DNA of 31,356 bases from positions 1 to 31,356 of the forward strand of contig JAYRFV010000031.1 in assembly GCA_041908165.1 (NCBI GenBank). The letters run 5' to 3'. The translations under genes and the position numbers were made by a program. Of this stretch, positions 1-8,783 are shown in pieces. Positions within the stretch are counted from its first letter, which is position 1. Each line of letters opens with the position of its first letter. The DNA comes from JACQZU01 sp041908165. GTDB taxonomy: Bacteria; Acidobacteriota; Holophagae; Holophagales; Holophagaceae. The notes below the pieces were generated by a model. It was not told the origin of the DNA and did no database searches. It saw only the letters and a list, made by a program, of their open reading frames with translations.

Positions 1-129
1 CGGAAGGCCGACGGCCTCAGGCCGGACCTGCTGGTGAACCTGCAGGCGGTGCTGGGCCCCGGCGGGTTCCAGCTGCGCACCTCGCTCGCCGACCCGGCCC
101 GCCTGGCCTGGAAGGGACGGCACCTCTGA
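1..129 (+). CDS. 3' end of a truncated gene, function unknown
   Basis: An open frame runs from the first base to a TGA at 127-129 and encodes the last 42 residues of a protein that begins outside the window. The tail is basic and ends in WKGRHL. I see no motif that identifies a family. Codon use is strongly GC at third positions like the neighbours, which supports real coding. It converges with the MFS gene, leaving only 7 nt between the two stop codons and no terminator-like hairpin. Confidence 0.5.
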   Translation, partial: RKADGLRPDLLVNLQAVLGPGGFQLRTSLADPARLAWKGRHL

Positions 130-136
130 GGACGCC

Positions 137-1297
137 CTAGGCCCGGGGGGGCTCCGGGCTCCGGGCCATCCGCGTCGAGAGGGCGAGGGAGCCCAGCAGC
201 AGCAGCGTCCCCGCGGCCCAGCCCCAGCGGTAGCCCTGCCAGCCGATGAGTGCGCCGAGGCCGAAGGCGCCGAGGCCGATGCCCGAATCGAAGGCGAACA
301 GGGTGGCGCCGAAGGCGGCGCCGCGGCGGTCGGCGGACACCCGGTCGAGGACGTGGGCGTTCACCAGCGTGTGCATCATGCTGTAGCCGGCGCCGTACAG
401 GGTGCCGGACAGCAGGTGCCGCAGCACCCCGCCGGGCAGGACCGCCAGCAGCCCCGAGCCGGCGGCGGCGGCGCCGATCATGGCCGGCAGCAGCCGCACC
501 GGCCGTTCGCCGAAGCCGATCCGGGTCATGGCCAGGCGCATGCCCACCATGCCCACCGCCAGCGCGGTGAAGAACGCCGAGGGGAAGGCGAAGCCCAGGG
601 CCTTCGCCTCCTGGGCGGTGTAGCTGTTGAGGGCGCCGTAGCCCAGCGCCGAGGCGAACAGCACCGCGCAGGGCAGCAGCACCACCCGCTCCGGCAGCTG
701 GAAGGCCGGCCGCCGCGGGCCGCTGGGGGCGCCCTCGGGCAGGCTGCGGGCGAAGAAGGACAGCCCGGCGAACAGCACCGCCAGCAGGAAGGCCAGCGGC
801 GGGAAACCCCAGCGGCCGGAAATCCACAGCGCCAGGGTCGGCCCGAAGAAGACCCCGGAGGGGCTGGCCAGGCCGTACAGGGCGAGGCCGTCCACCCGCC
901 GGCTTTCCGGCAGCGCGTGGCTGAGGGTGGCCATGGTCGAGGTCAGCAGGCCCGACCAGACGATGCCGTGCGGCAGGGCCAGCACATAGATGCCCCAGGG
1001 CTGCCGCATCGCCCCGTAGGCGCCGGTGAAGACGGCGAACAGCAGCGCCGAGGCGACCACCAGCCGGCGGTGGCCGATGCGGTCCCCGAGCGGTCCGGTG
1101 AACAGGGCGCCGAACGCGCTGCCGGCGGTGAACACGCTGAGGAACCGGCCGCTCTCGCCGAGGGTCGCCCCCAGTTCGCGCAGCCGCAGCGGCACGGTGG
1201 GGAACAGCTGGAAGGCGGAGAAGAAGGTCAGGAAGGTGAGCAGCCAGACCAGCAGGAAGGGGCGGGTCAGCAGGGCCTCCTGGCGTGGATCCGGCAT
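137..1297 (-). CDS. MFS transporter, 12-TM drug/sugar efflux type
   Basis: The 386-residue protein is almost entirely hydrophobic and shows the layout of the major facilitator superfamily: two six-helix halves joined by a basic loop at about residues 190-200. A motif-A-like loop, GPLGDRIGHRR, lies between helices 2 and 3. It probably exports a small molecule by proton antiport; the substrate cannot be told from sequence. The frame stays open far upstream, but the start chosen is the ATG at 1297, just before the first membrane helix (start MPDPRQ). No Shine-Dalgarno precedes it, and a CAGACT hexamer lies 6 nt upstream, so the mRNA may be leaderless. It diverges from the TPR-like gene across 66 nt. 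Confidence 0.85.
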   Translation of the reverse strand: MPDPRQEALLTRPFLLVWLLTFLTFFSAFQLFPTVPLRLRELGATLGESGRFLSVFTAGSAFGALFTGPLGDRIGHRRLVVASALLFAVFTGAYGAMRQPWGIYVLALPHGIVWSGLLTSTMATLSHALPESRRVDGLALYGLASPSGVFFGPTLALWISGRWGFPPLAFLLAVLFAGLSFFARSLPEGAPSGPRRPAFQLPERVVLLPCAVLFASALGYGALNSYTAQEAKALGFAFPSAFFTALAVGMVGMRLAMTRIGFGERPVRLLPAMIGAAAAGSGLLAVLPGGVLRHLLSGTLYGAGYSMMHTLVNAHVLDRVSADRRGAAFGATLFAFDSGIGLGAFGLGALIGWQGYRWGWAAGTLLLLGSLALSTRMARSPEPPRA

Positions 1298-1303
1298 GCC
1301 CCC

Positions 1304-1309
1304 AGTCTG
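1304..1309 (-). promoter_or_regulatory. Possible -10 hexamer for leaderless MFS mRNA
   Basis: On the minus strand CAGACT ends 6 nt before the MFS start codon, the spacing at which transcription would begin at the ATG. The first base departs from TANNNT, so this is a weak call that rests on the same arrangement at other genes in the window. Confidence 0.3.
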
Positions 1310-1351
1310 CCAGTGCCCGCCGCGGGAAGCGTCACGGCGGCGCGAATCCGC

Positions 1352-1357
1352 TAGTGT
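1352..1357 (+). promoter_or_regulatory. -10 hexamer of a leaderless gene
   Basis: TAGTGT is followed by 6 nt (GGGGGC) and then the ATG at 1364. There is no conventional Shine-Dalgarno, and the spacing would place the start of transcription on the start codon. No good -35 is visible. Confidence 0.45.
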
Positions 1358-1363
1358 GGGGGC

Positions 1364-3589
1364 ATGCTCCCTCTCCAGCCCGCCGCGCAGGTGCGTCCGG
1401 CCGAGGATCCGGACCTCGCGACCCGGGCCGCGGCCCGGCTGGCCGCCCCGGCCGGGGCCGACTGGGCGGCGCTCCGCCTGGAACTCCGGAGCGCCCACGC
1501 CGCCGCGGAACGGCGGCTCGGGCGGCTGCATCCCCGGCCCACCACCCTGCGCGCCCTGGCCGGGCTGGTCCTGGACCGCCAGGGCGACCCGCGCGGGCTG
1601 CGCCTGTTCGCCGAGGCCTGCGGCGACCTGCACCGGCAGCTGCGGCTGGTGCGCCGCAGCCGGGGCGGCGAGCACCCGGCGACCCTGCCGTTCCTGGAGG
1701 CGCTGGCGGAGCTGTACCGGCTGGAGAAGCTGGAGGACGGCCGCTGGGAGGACCAGGCGCTGCGGGTGCACCTGGCCCAGGGCGGCGGTCCGCGGCCCGA
1801 CCTGGAGCGGCGGGTGGTCGCCGCGCTCGAGCGCCACTACGGCCCCTTCCTCAGCTTCCGGGCGCCGGACCGGGAGGCGGTGCTGGAGGACGTGGCCCGG
1901 CTGGTGGCGCTGTGGCGGCGGCGGCCGTCCGCGGCGGAGCGGACCGCGGTGTTCATCCAGGCGGCCCTGCGCTCGGACGCGCGCGGCGTCTGGAAGCTGG
2001 CCGCCGGCCACGCCCAGGAGCCGCTCCGGGAGGCGCTGCGCGGGCTGCTGGGCGGGCTCGATCCGCAGCCCCTGCAGGCGGACCTGGGGCCGTTCCTGGC
2101 CTGGCTGCCGGCCCAGGCGGGGACCCCCTGGGAGGCGGCGGCCCGGGCGCTGGGCGGGGCGGTGGAGGACGCGGTCGCGCGCGCGCCGCTGGCGCCGGCC
2201 CAGGCCCTGCGGCGGCGGATGCGGCTGGCGCTGGCCCTGGGCGAGCCGGCGCGGGCGGTGGCGATGGTCGCCGAGGCCCTGCCGCAGGCCCGCGAGGACC
2301 GTCCCGCGCTGCTCGCCCTGGCCGAGGAGCTGGTGCGCGGCACCGAGGAGCCGACCCTGTTCCAGGATCTGCAGCGCGCCCTGCGGGCGGACCTCGCCAG
2401 CCGCTCCGAGGAGCCGGCCTCCCTCGGCCTGCGGCTGGCGGTGGCCCGGCGCCTGGAGGACGCGGGCGACGCCGCGGCGGCGGAGCCGCTCTGGCGCTCG
2501 CTGCTGGGAAGCGGGCCGGGGACCGGCGGCGACCTGTCGGCCGAGGTGCTCGAGCACGCCCTCGGCCGCAACCTGGCCCAGCAGCAGCGCTGGGAGGAGG
2601 CGCGGTTCTTCCTGGAGCCGCTCAGCGAAGCCGGGAAATGGCAGGCCGATCCGGCCCTGCACTTCCTGCTGGCCCGGATCGAGGCTGGCCGGCGCGACTT
2701 CGATTCCGCCCGGCGCTGGGCCCGGGAGGGGCTGGCGCGGCTGCCGGAGCCGCCGGCGCCGCTGCCGGGACTGGCGGCGGCCCTGCGGCTGCTGCGGGCG
2801 GACCCCGAAGCCGAGGCGCTGCTGGCGCGGCTGCGCGGCCTCCTGGACCCGGCCGGGACGATCCCCGCCCTGGACGACCCGGAACGGCTGCTGGACCTGC
2901 TCGAGCGGCTCGAGGCCGACCGTGCCCGGCCGCAGCCGGTGCCCGGCTCGGCCTGCCGCAGCCCCTGGGCCGGGATCGGCGAGGACGCCGCCAGCCGCGG
3001 CCAGGCGCTGCTGCAGGCCGCCGCCGGACTGCGCCTGGCCGATGCCGAGCCCTGCCTGCGCGAGGCCCTGCGCCAGCTGGAGCGGGCCTGGGGCGACCAG
3101 GATCCGCGGCTGCTGCCGGCGCTCCTGCGGCTGGCCCAGTGCCTGCAGGACCAGGAGCACGCCGACGCCGAGTACGTGCTGCGGCGGGCGCTGGCCCTGG
3201 CGGCGGCCCAGCCGGAGCGGGACCTGCGGCTGGAGGCGGAGGTGCGGGCCCGGCTCGGCCAGGTTCTCGCCGAGCGGGGCAGGGCGGAGGAGGCCGATGC
3301 GCTGCTGCAGTCGGCCCTGGGCGAGCTGGCGAGGGACCCGGCCACCGACGCCAAGGCCCTGGAACTGTTCGGCGGCGTCCTGCTGATGCGGCTGGCCCGG
3401 CTGGAGCACCAGGAGGACTACCCGGGCGCCCTGGAGGCGCTGCAGGTGGCCGACCGCAAGCTGGCGAGGCTGGACCCCTCCTCCCCCGTCGAGGGCGAGG
3501 CGATCCTCAAGGAGATGGGGCTCACCCGGTCCCGGCTCGAGCGGCAGGCGGCCCTCCAGGCCCTGCTCCGCGCCCAGGGGCTGGAATGA
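1364..3589 (+). CDS. Large TPR-like alpha-helical repeat protein, function unknown
   Basis: The 741-residue protein is rich in Ala, Leu, Arg and Glu and is built of helix pairs. The second half (about 390-735) has TPR-like units, for example around LARIEAGRRDFDSARRWARE and the later segment with LGQVLAERGRAEEADALLQ. No signal peptide or membrane helix is visible, so it is probably cytoplasmic. No catalytic motif is recognised. Such proteins usually scaffold complexes, but no partner is indicated here. The start is the ATG at 1364, six bases after a TAGTGT hexamer. It ends 21 nt before the convergent sulfurtransferase stop. Several long overlapping open frames on both strands are compositional shadows; this frame has the best protein-like composition. 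Confidence 0.75.
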   Translation: MLPLQPAAQVRPAEDPDLATRAAARLAAPAGADWAALRLELRSAHAAAERRLGRLHPRPTTLRALAGLVLDRQGDPRGLRLFAEACGDLHRQLRLVRRSRGGEHPATLPFLEALAELYRLEKLEDGRWEDQALRVHLAQGGGPRPDLERRVVAALERHYGPFLSFRAPDREAVLEDVARLVALWRRRPSAAERTAVFIQAALRSDARGVWKLAAGHAQEPLREALRGLLGGLDPQPLQADLGPFLAWLPAQAGTPWEAAARALGGAVEDAVARAPLAPAQALRRRMRLALALGEPARAVAMVAEALPQAREDRPALLALAEELVRGTEEPTLFQDLQRALRADLASRSEEPASLGLRLAVARRLEDAGDAAAAEPLWRSLLGSGPGTGGDLSAEVLEHALGRNLAQQQRWEEARFFLEPLSEAGKWQADPALHFLLARIEAGRRDFDSARRWAREGLARLPEPPAPLPGLAAALRLLRADPEAEALLARLRGLLDPAGTIPALDDPERLLDLLERLEADRARPQPVPGSACRSPWAGIGEDAASRGQALLQAAAGLRLADAEPCLREALRQLERAWGDQDPRLLPALLRLAQCLQDQEHADAEYVLRRALALAAAQPERDLRLEAEVRARLGQVLAERGRAEEADALLQSALGELARDPATDAKALELFGGVLLMRLARLEHQEDYPGALEALQVADRKLARLDPSSPVEGEAILKEMGLTRSRLERQAALQALLRAQGLE

Positions 3590-3610
3590 GGCCGGCCGTC
3601 GCGGGCGGAG

Positions 3611-4498
3611 TCAGCGCCGGGGCTCCGCCTTCGGCTCCGGGGGCTTGACCAGGGGCAGCTCCGGGCGGGCCGCCCAGTCCTCGAAGGAGCCGTCGAAGAG
3701 CTTGGCGTCATAGCCCAGCAGGCGGGCGGCCAGCCAGACCAGGCTGGCCTGCTGGCCGATGTGGCAGTAGGCCACCAGTTCGCCCTTCGCCGGCAGGCCG
3801 GCGGCGGCGAACAGCCGGGCCAGCTCCGCCTGCGGTTTCAGCCGCGGGCCGTCGAGCAGCGTGCTGAAGGGCAGGTTGCGGGCGCCGGGCAGGTGGCCGC
3901 CGCGGGCCTGGCCGCCCGGGTCGCCCTGGAAGAAGTTCGCCGCCCGCGCATCCACCAGGGACCAGCCGGTCCGGCCGAGGTGTCGCTGCACGTAGGCCGC
4001 GTCCACCACCCGGTCGCCGCCGGGCTCGGCCTTCGCGGTCCCCGGGGCGGCCGCCGGCTCGGTGGTCTCCAGCCGGCCGCCGGCGGCCTTCCAGGCCTCC
4101 AGCCCGCCGTCGAGCAGGGCCACCCGGCCGCGCAGGCCGAACTGCTCGAGGGTCAGCAGGGCCCGGGCCGCCTGCGGCACCTGGCCGCTGTGGACCAGCA
4201 CCAGCCGCGAGCCGGGCTGCAGGCCCAGGTCCCGGAACAGGGCCTGGGCCTGGTCCAGCGTGGGGAGGTCGTAGGTCCCCTCCGGGGTCGAGGGGGCGAC
4301 GGCGTTGCTCCACAGGAAGCGCGCGCCCGGGAGGTGGCCGCGCAGGAAGTCGCGGCGCAGGGTGTGGAGCTGCGCCACGACCAGCCCGGGCTCGGCCAGG
4401 TGCCGCTGCAGCCAGGCCGCGTCGACCTGCAGGGGCAGGGTGGCCGCCGGTGCGTCCGGCGCCAGCAGGACCGGGACGAGGAACGGCAAGGGGCCCAT
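3611..4498 (-). CDS. Exported tandem-rhodanese sulfurtransferase
   Basis: The 295-residue protein starts with a short hydrophobic signal-like segment (MGPLPFLVPVLLAPDAPA), so it probably acts in the periplasm. Two rhodanese domains follow. The N-terminal one (about 30-150) lacks a catalytic Cys: the equivalent loop reads VLVHSGQVPQAARA. The C-terminal one (about 165-280) carries the active-site loop CHIGQQAS with C245 as the likely sulfur-carrying residue. This inactive/active pairing is normal for thiosulfate or 3-mercaptopyruvate sulfurtransferases, which move sulfane sulfur from a donor to a thiophilic acceptor. The start is set by a good GGAGG about 5 nt upstream of the ATG; a longer frame upstream is discounted. 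It diverges from the carboxylase gene. Confidence 0.85.
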   Translation of the reverse strand: MGPLPFLVPVLLAPDAPAATLPLQVDAAWLQRHLAEPGLVVAQLHTLRRDFLRGHLPGARFLWSNAVAPSTPEGTYDLPTLDQAQALFRDLGLQPGSRLVLVHSGQVPQAARALLTLEQFGLRGRVALLDGGLEAWKAAGGRLETTEPAAAPGTAKAEPGGDRVVDAAYVQRHLGRTGWSLVDARAANFFQGDPGGQARGGHLPGARNLPFSTLLDGPRLKPQAELARLFAAAGLPAKGELVAYCHIGQQASLVWLAARLLGYDAKLFDGSFEDWAARPELPLVKPPEPKAEPRR

Positions 4499-4514
4499 GG
4501 ATCCTCCGGGGGGC

Positions 4515-4536
4515 GGCGGCCCGGCGAAGGGCCGCC
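4515..4536 (-). promoter_or_regulatory. Hairpin in the sulfurtransferase leader
   Basis: An 8-bp perfect G+C stem (4515-4522 with 4529-4536) with a 6-nt loop lies between the predicted transcription start near 4547 and the GGAGG of the sulfurtransferase. It has no T-run. It may only reflect base composition. Confidence 0.3.
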
Positions 4537-4553
4537 GGGTTCGCGCGGCGTCC

Positions 4554-4563
4554 AGGCTACCCT
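4554..4563. promoter_or_regulatory. Overlapping divergent -10 elements
   Basis: The 10-mer AGGCTACCCT reads TACCCT on the plus strand (4558-4563) and TAGCCT on the minus strand (4559-4554), sharing the central TA. Each lies upstream of one of the two divergent genes: a leader of about 15 nt with GAGG for the carboxylase and about 49 nt with GGAGG for the sulfurtransferase. No clear -35 is visible on either side. Confidence 0.45.
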
Positions 4564-4584
4564 GGAGTCCCCCCCGAGGCACCC

Positions 4585-6108
4585 ATGGATCCCGAACAGC
4601 TGCAGCGCGAGACCGACCGCATCCGCAGGGGCGGCGCGGCCAAGGACCACGAGAAGAACGCCAAGGCCGGCAAGCTGTTCGCCCGCGAGCGGATCGCGCG
4701 GCTGGTGGACGAGGGTTCCTTCGTCGAGGACGGGCTGTTCGCCAATGCCCTCCACCCCACCCTGCCGGCGGACGGGGTGGTGACCGGCACCGCCCTGGTG
4801 CAGGGCCGGCCGGTGGCGCTGATGGCCAATGACAGCACGGTCAAGGCCGGCTCCTGGGGCGCCCGCACCGTGGAGAAGATCATCCGCATCCAGGAGGTCG
4901 CGCTGAAGCAGCGCATCCCGATGCTGTACCTGGTGGACAGCGCCGGCGCGCGGATCACCGACCAGATCGACATGTTCCCCGGCCGCCGCCACGCCGGGAC
5001 GATCTTCCACATGGAGGTGGCGCTGTCCGGACTGGTGCCGCAGGTGTGCCTGCTGTTCGGCCCCTCGGCGGCCGGCGGCGCCTACATCCCGGCCTTCTGC
5101 GACGTGGTGGTGATGGTCGAGGGCAACGCCAGCATGTACCTGGGCAGCCCGCGCATGGCCGAGATGGTGATCGGCGAGAGGATCAGCCTGGAGGACCTGG
5201 GCGGGGCCCGCATGCACTGCTCGGTGAGCGGCTGCGGCGACTTCCTATGCAAGACCGAGGAAGAGGCCATCGCGCTCTGCCGGCAGTACCTGGGCTACTT
5301 CCCGGAACACTGCGAGGCGCCGCTGCCACCGGCCGAGGCGAAGCCGCCCAGCGCCAAGGCCAAGGACATCTCCGCCATCGTCCCCAAGGACATCAACGCG
5401 CCGTTCCAGATGAAGGACCTGATCGAGGCGCTGGTGGACGAGGGCAGCTTCCTGGAGGTGAAGAAGCTGTACGCCGCCGAACTGATCACCGGGCTGGCCA
5501 GGATCGACGGCCGCGCCGTCGGCATCCTCGCCAACCAGCCGCGGGTGAAGGGCGGCGTGCTGTTCGTCGACAGCGCCGACAAGGGCACCCGCTTCATGAC
5601 CCTCTGCGACGCCTTCGGCATCCCGCTGGTGTTCCTCAGCGACGTGCCCGGCTTCATGATCGGCAGCGCGGTGGAGAAGCAGGGCATCATCCGCCACGGC
5701 GCCAAGATGATCTCGGCCATGGCCGGCTGCTCGACCCCGCGCATCTGCGTGGTGGTGCGCAAGGCCTACGGCGCCGGGCTGTACGCCATGAGCGGACCGG
5801 GCTTCGACCCGGACGCCACCCTGGCCCTGCCCACCGCCAGCATCGCGGTGATGGGCGCGGAGGCGGCGGTCAATGCGGTGTTCGCCAACAAGATCGCCGA
5901 GCAGCCGGAGGAGGATCGTCCCGCCTACGTGCAGCGGCTGCGCGACGACTACAACCAGGACATCGACCTGGAGAAGTTGGCCGCCAACCTGCACGTGGAC
6001 GCCATCGTCGCGCCAGGGCACCTGCGCGCCGAACTGGCCGCGCGCCTGGCCCGGGCCCGCCGCCGCGACCCCTGGCCGGTCAAGCGGCGGCCGGTGACGC
6101 CCGTGTAG
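4585..6108 (+). CDS. Acyl-CoA carboxylase, carboxyltransferase (beta) subunit
   Basis: The 507-residue protein is a full-length biotin-dependent carboxyltransferase of the propionyl/methylcrotonyl-CoA carboxylase type, with two crotonase-like halves (about 20-250 and 280-500). Family landmarks are DSAGARITDQ, GPSAAGGAYIPAFCD and GGARMHCSVSG in the first half, and LSDVPGFMIG and AYGAGLYAMSG in the second, where the glycines form the oxyanion holes. It transfers CO2 from carboxybiotin to an acyl-CoA such as propionyl-CoA; the exact substrate is not decidable. Its biotin carboxylase and biotin-carrier partners are not in this window. The start is the ATG at 4585 with GAGG upstream. The ABC ATPase follows after 2 nt, so the two are probably co-transcribed. 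Confidence 0.93.
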   Translation: MDPEQLQRETDRIRRGGAAKDHEKNAKAGKLFARERIARLVDEGSFVEDGLFANALHPTLPADGVVTGTALVQGRPVALMANDSTVKAGSWGARTVEKIIRIQEVALKQRIPMLYLVDSAGARITDQIDMFPGRRHAGTIFHMEVALSGLVPQVCLLFGPSAAGGAYIPAFCDVVVMVEGNASMYLGSPRMAEMVIGERISLEDLGGARMHCSVSGCGDFLCKTEEEAIALCRQYLGYFPEHCEAPLPPAEAKPPSAKAKDISAIVPKDINAPFQMKDLIEALVDEGSFLEVKKLYAAELITGLARIDGRAVGILANQPRVKGGVLFVDSADKGTRFMTLCDAFGIPLVFLSDVPGFMIGSAVEKQGIIRHGAKMISAMAGCSTPRICVVVRKAYGAGLYAMSGPGFDPDATLALPTASIAVMGAEAAVNAVFANKIAEQPEEDRPAYVQRLRDDYNQDIDLEKLAANLHVDAIVAPGHLRAELAARLARARRRDPWPVKRRPVTPV

Positions 6109-6110
6109 CC

Positions 6111-7046
6111 ATGCTGGAGCTGGCCGGCCTGCACAAGTCCTACGGTCCGCGTCCGGCGCTGGCGGGGCTCGACCTGACGATCCGGACTGGCGAGACCCTC
6201 GGCCTGCTGGGGCCCAACGGCGCCGGCAAGACCACCACGGTGAGCATCCTCGCCGGCCTGCTCCGCCCGGACCGGGGCGCGCTGCGCTGGGACGGCGAGG
6301 CGGTGGACGTCCGCAGCGAGGCCTTCAAGCGACGGATCGGCTACGTGCCCCAGGACCTGGCGCTGGTGGAGGAACTGGACGCACGCGACAACCTGAACCT
6401 GTTCGGCGCGATGTACGGCCTGCACGGGCCGGAGCTGCGGGCGGCGGTGGACACGGCGCTGGACTTCGCCGGCCTGCGCGACCGCGCCCGCGAGCCGGTG
6501 AAGGGCTACAGCGGCGGCATGAAGCGGCGGCTGAACCTGGTGGCGGCGCTGCTGCACGATCCCGAGCTGCTGCTCCTGGACGAGCCGACCGTCGGCGTCG
6601 ACCCGCAGAGCCGAAACGCCCTGTTCGAGGCCCTGGAGGCGCTCAAGGCGCGGGGCAAGACGCTGGTCTACACCACCCACTACATGGAGGAGGCCGAGCG
6701 CCTCTGCGACCGCATCGCGATCATCGACGGCGGGCGGATCCTGGCCGAGGGCGGCCTCGCCGCCCTGCTGGACCGGCTGCCGGCGCCGAACGTCCTGGCG
6801 GTGGAGCTGGAGACGGAGCCCGGCCCGGATCTGGCCGGGCGCTGCGCGGCCCTGCCGGGGGTCGCCCAGGCGGGCCTGCAGGGCTGCCTCCTCAGGATGA
6901 CCCTCGACGACCCGGCGCAGCGCGCCGCCGCGGTGCTGGACACCCTCGCCCGCGGCGGCCACCGCTGGAGCCACCTGCACACCGAGCGCGCCAGCCTGGA
7001 ATCGGTCTTCCTGGCCCTCACCGGCCGCAGCCTGAGGGACGCATGA
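6111..7046 (+). CDS. ABC-2 type transporter, ATP-binding subunit
   Basis: The 311-residue protein is an ABC ATPase. Walker A is GPNGAGKTT at residues 34-42, the signature is YSGGMKRR near 131, Walker B is LLLLDEPT, and the H-loop His lies in YTTHYMEE. The extra 80-residue C-terminal region is typical of ATPases paired with ABC-2 (drug, polysaccharide or NatA-like) permeases. It powers export by the membrane protein encoded next. The two genes overlap by 4 nt (ATGA at 7043-7046), which indicates translational coupling. It starts 2 nt after the carboxylase stop. The transported compound is unknown. Confidence 0.93.
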   Translation: MLELAGLHKSYGPRPALAGLDLTIRTGETLGLLGPNGAGKTTTVSILAGLLRPDRGALRWDGEAVDVRSEAFKRRIGYVPQDLALVEELDARDNLNLFGAMYGLHGPELRAAVDTALDFAGLRDRAREPVKGYSGGMKRRLNLVAALLHDPELLLLDEPTVGVDPQSRNALFEALEALKARGKTLVYTTHYMEEAERLCDRIAIIDGGRILAEGGLAALLDRLPAPNVLAVELETEPGPDLAGRCAALPGVAQAGLQGCLLRMTLDDPAQRAAAVLDTLARGGHRWSHLHTERASLESVFLALTGRSLRDA

Positions 7047-8323
7047 TCGCCCGCGCCGTCGCCGCCCTGGTCCGCAAGGACCTCAAGCTGTTCTTCCGCG
7101 ACAAGCGGGCGCTGGTCCTCAGCTTCGTCGCGCCGATCGCGATCGGCGCCTTCTTCGGCTTCATCTTCACCGACCGCCCGGGGGCCGAGAAGGCCAGGAT
7201 CCCGGTGCGGGTGGTCGACCTCGACCGCAGCGACCTGAGCCGCAGGCTGCTGGCGCGGTTGCAGCAGGACGCCCAGCTGGGCTGCGTCGAGGCGACCCTC
7301 GCCGAGGCCGAGGGCCAGGTGCGCGGCGGCAAGGCGGCGGCCGCGCTGGTGCTGCCGGCCGGGTTCGGGGCGGCCGCCTGCCGCGCCTTCTTCCGCCCGG
7401 AGGCCAAGCCGGAGCTGCGCCTGCTGCTGGACCCGAGCCGCGCCATGGAGACCGGCCTGGTGGAGGGGCTGCTGACCCAGGCGGCCATGGAGGAGGTGGG
7501 GAAGGAGGTCTTCCAAGGCCCCACCGGCCGCGCGATCACCCGCGAAACCCTCGACGAGGTGCGCCGCAGCCGTGACCTCGAGCCCGACCGCCGCGCCGCC
7601 CTGGACAAGCTGCTGAGCGGGGTCGATGAGCTGCACCAGCGGCCGGGGGCCGGAGGCGGCGGCCCCGCCCTGGGGCTCCCCTACGACCTGAGGAAGGAGC
7701 CCCTGACCCGGCCGGGGACCCGCTACAACAGCTACGCCCACAGCTTCGCCGGGATGGGCCTGCAGTTCGTGCTGTTCATGGGCATCGACGCCGGGGTCGG
7801 GCTGCTGCTGCTGCGGCGCAGCGGGCTGTGGGCGCGGCTGATGGCCTCGCCGCTCAGCCGCGCCCGTCTGCTGCTGGCGCGCGCCCTGAGCGCCGCCCTC
7901 CTGGCCTTCGTCATCCTGATGGGGGTCTTCCTGGCGGCCCGGCTGCTGTTCGCGGTGCGCATCGAGGGCAGCTTCGCCGGCTTCCTGGCGGTGTCCGCCT
8001 GCTTCGCCCTGTTCACCGCCAGCTTCGGCCTGCTGATCGCCGCCCTCGGCCGCACCCCCGAGGCCGCCCGCGGCCTGGCGATCCTCGCCACCCTGCTGCT
8101 GGTCATGCTCGGCGGCGGCTGGGTGCCCGCCTTCGTGTTCCCGGCCTGGCTGCAGAAGCTGACCCTGGCGGTGCCCACGCGCTGGGCCATGGACGCCCTC
8201 GACGCCGTGACCTGGCGCGGCCAGGGCTTCGCCGCCGCCGCCCAGCCCAGCCTGCTGCTGCTGGCCGCCGCCGCCCTGCTGGGCGGGCTGGCCCTGTGGC
8301 GGTTCCGGGCCGAGGATGCCTGA
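7043..8323 (+). CDS. ABC-2 type transporter, permease subunit
   Basis: The 426-residue membrane protein has one N-terminal helix (about 20-42), a large soluble loop (about 45-230) and a cluster of five or six helices from about 245 to the end. This is the ABC2_membrane_3 / NatB-like architecture. It forms the export path driven by the preceding ATPase. A GAGGG 5 nt before the ATG supports the start, which overlaps the ATPase stop. The C-terminus overlaps the next gene by 8 nt. Substrate class is not decidable from sequence: drug, ion or lipid-linked compounds are all possible. Confidence 0.9.
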   Translation: MIARAVAALVRKDLKLFFRDKRALVLSFVAPIAIGAFFGFIFTDRPGAEKARIPVRVVDLDRSDLSRRLLARLQQDAQLGCVEATLAEAEGQVRGGKAAAALVLPAGFGAAACRAFFRPEAKPELRLLLDPSRAMETGLVEGLLTQAAMEEVGKEVFQGPTGRAITRETLDEVRRSRDLEPDRRAALDKLLSGVDELHQRPGAGGGGPALGLPYDLRKEPLTRPGTRYNSYAHSFAGMGLQFVLFMGIDAGVGLLLLRRSGLWARLMASPLSRARLLLARALSAALLAFVILMGVFLAARLLFAVRIEGSFAGFLAVSACFALFTASFGLLIAALGRTPEAARGLAILATLLLVMLGGGWVPAFVFPAWLQKLTLAVPTRWAMDALDAVTWRGQGFAAAAQPSLLLLAAAALLGGLALWRFRAEDA

Positions 8324-8774
8324 GCCGGGGAACGGCCCGCACCCGGGCTTCGCCTTCCTGGCCTGCATCCTGGCCGGCCTGGCGCTGGAGGCGTGGCTGC
8401 CGCTGCCCGGCACGCCCTGGCCGTGGGGCTTCCGGCTGGCGGCGGGCGCGCCGCCGATCCTGGCCAGCCTGGGCCTGGCCGGCTGGGGCATCGCCACCCT
8501 GTGGCGGGCGAAGACGACCGTCGAGCCCCGCCGGGTCCCGACCCGCCTGGTGACGGCCGGGCCCTTCCGGCGCTCCCGCAACCCCCTGTACCTCTCGCAG
8601 CTGCTGTTCCTTGCCGGACTCGGGCTGCTGGGTTTCCCCTGGCTGCTGCCGATCGCGGTGCCTCAGGCCATCCTGCTGGACCGGCTCGTGATCCCGCGCG
8701 AGGAGCGGCTGCTGGAGGCGTGCTTCGGGGAAGCCTTCGGCAGCTACCGGAAGCGGGTGCGACGCTGGCTGTGA
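8316..8774 (+). CDS. Isoprenylcysteine methyltransferase-like membrane protein
   Basis: The 152-residue integral membrane protein has about four hydrophobic segments and the C-terminal signature of the ICMT/PEMT-like methyltransferases: GPFRRSRNPLYLSQ near residue 81, then EERLLEACFGEAFGSYRKRV before the final RRWL. In the family these residues bind S-adenosylmethionine at the membrane face. Bacterial members methylate small membrane-soluble acceptors, and the substrate here is unknown. The ATG at 8316 overlaps the permease gene by 8 nt, so it belongs to the same transcription unit. It ends 9 nt before the convergent toxin stop. Confidence 0.85.
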   Translation: MPEPGNGPHPGFAFLACILAGLALEAWLPLPGTPWPWGFRLAAGAPPILASLGLAGWGIATLWRAKTTVEPRRVPTRLVTAGPFRRSRNPLYLSQLLFLAGLGLLGFPWLLPIAVPQAILLDRLVIPREERLLEACFGEAFGSYRKRVRRWL

Positions 8775-8783
8775 TGTCCCGGC

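Noticed and set aside
137..3409. A 1,090-codon minus-strand frame reaching far upstream of the MFS gene
   Set aside because: The extra part is a low-complexity Arg/Gln/Pro/Gly translation antisense to the TPR-like gene. The MFS protein begins naturally at 1297.
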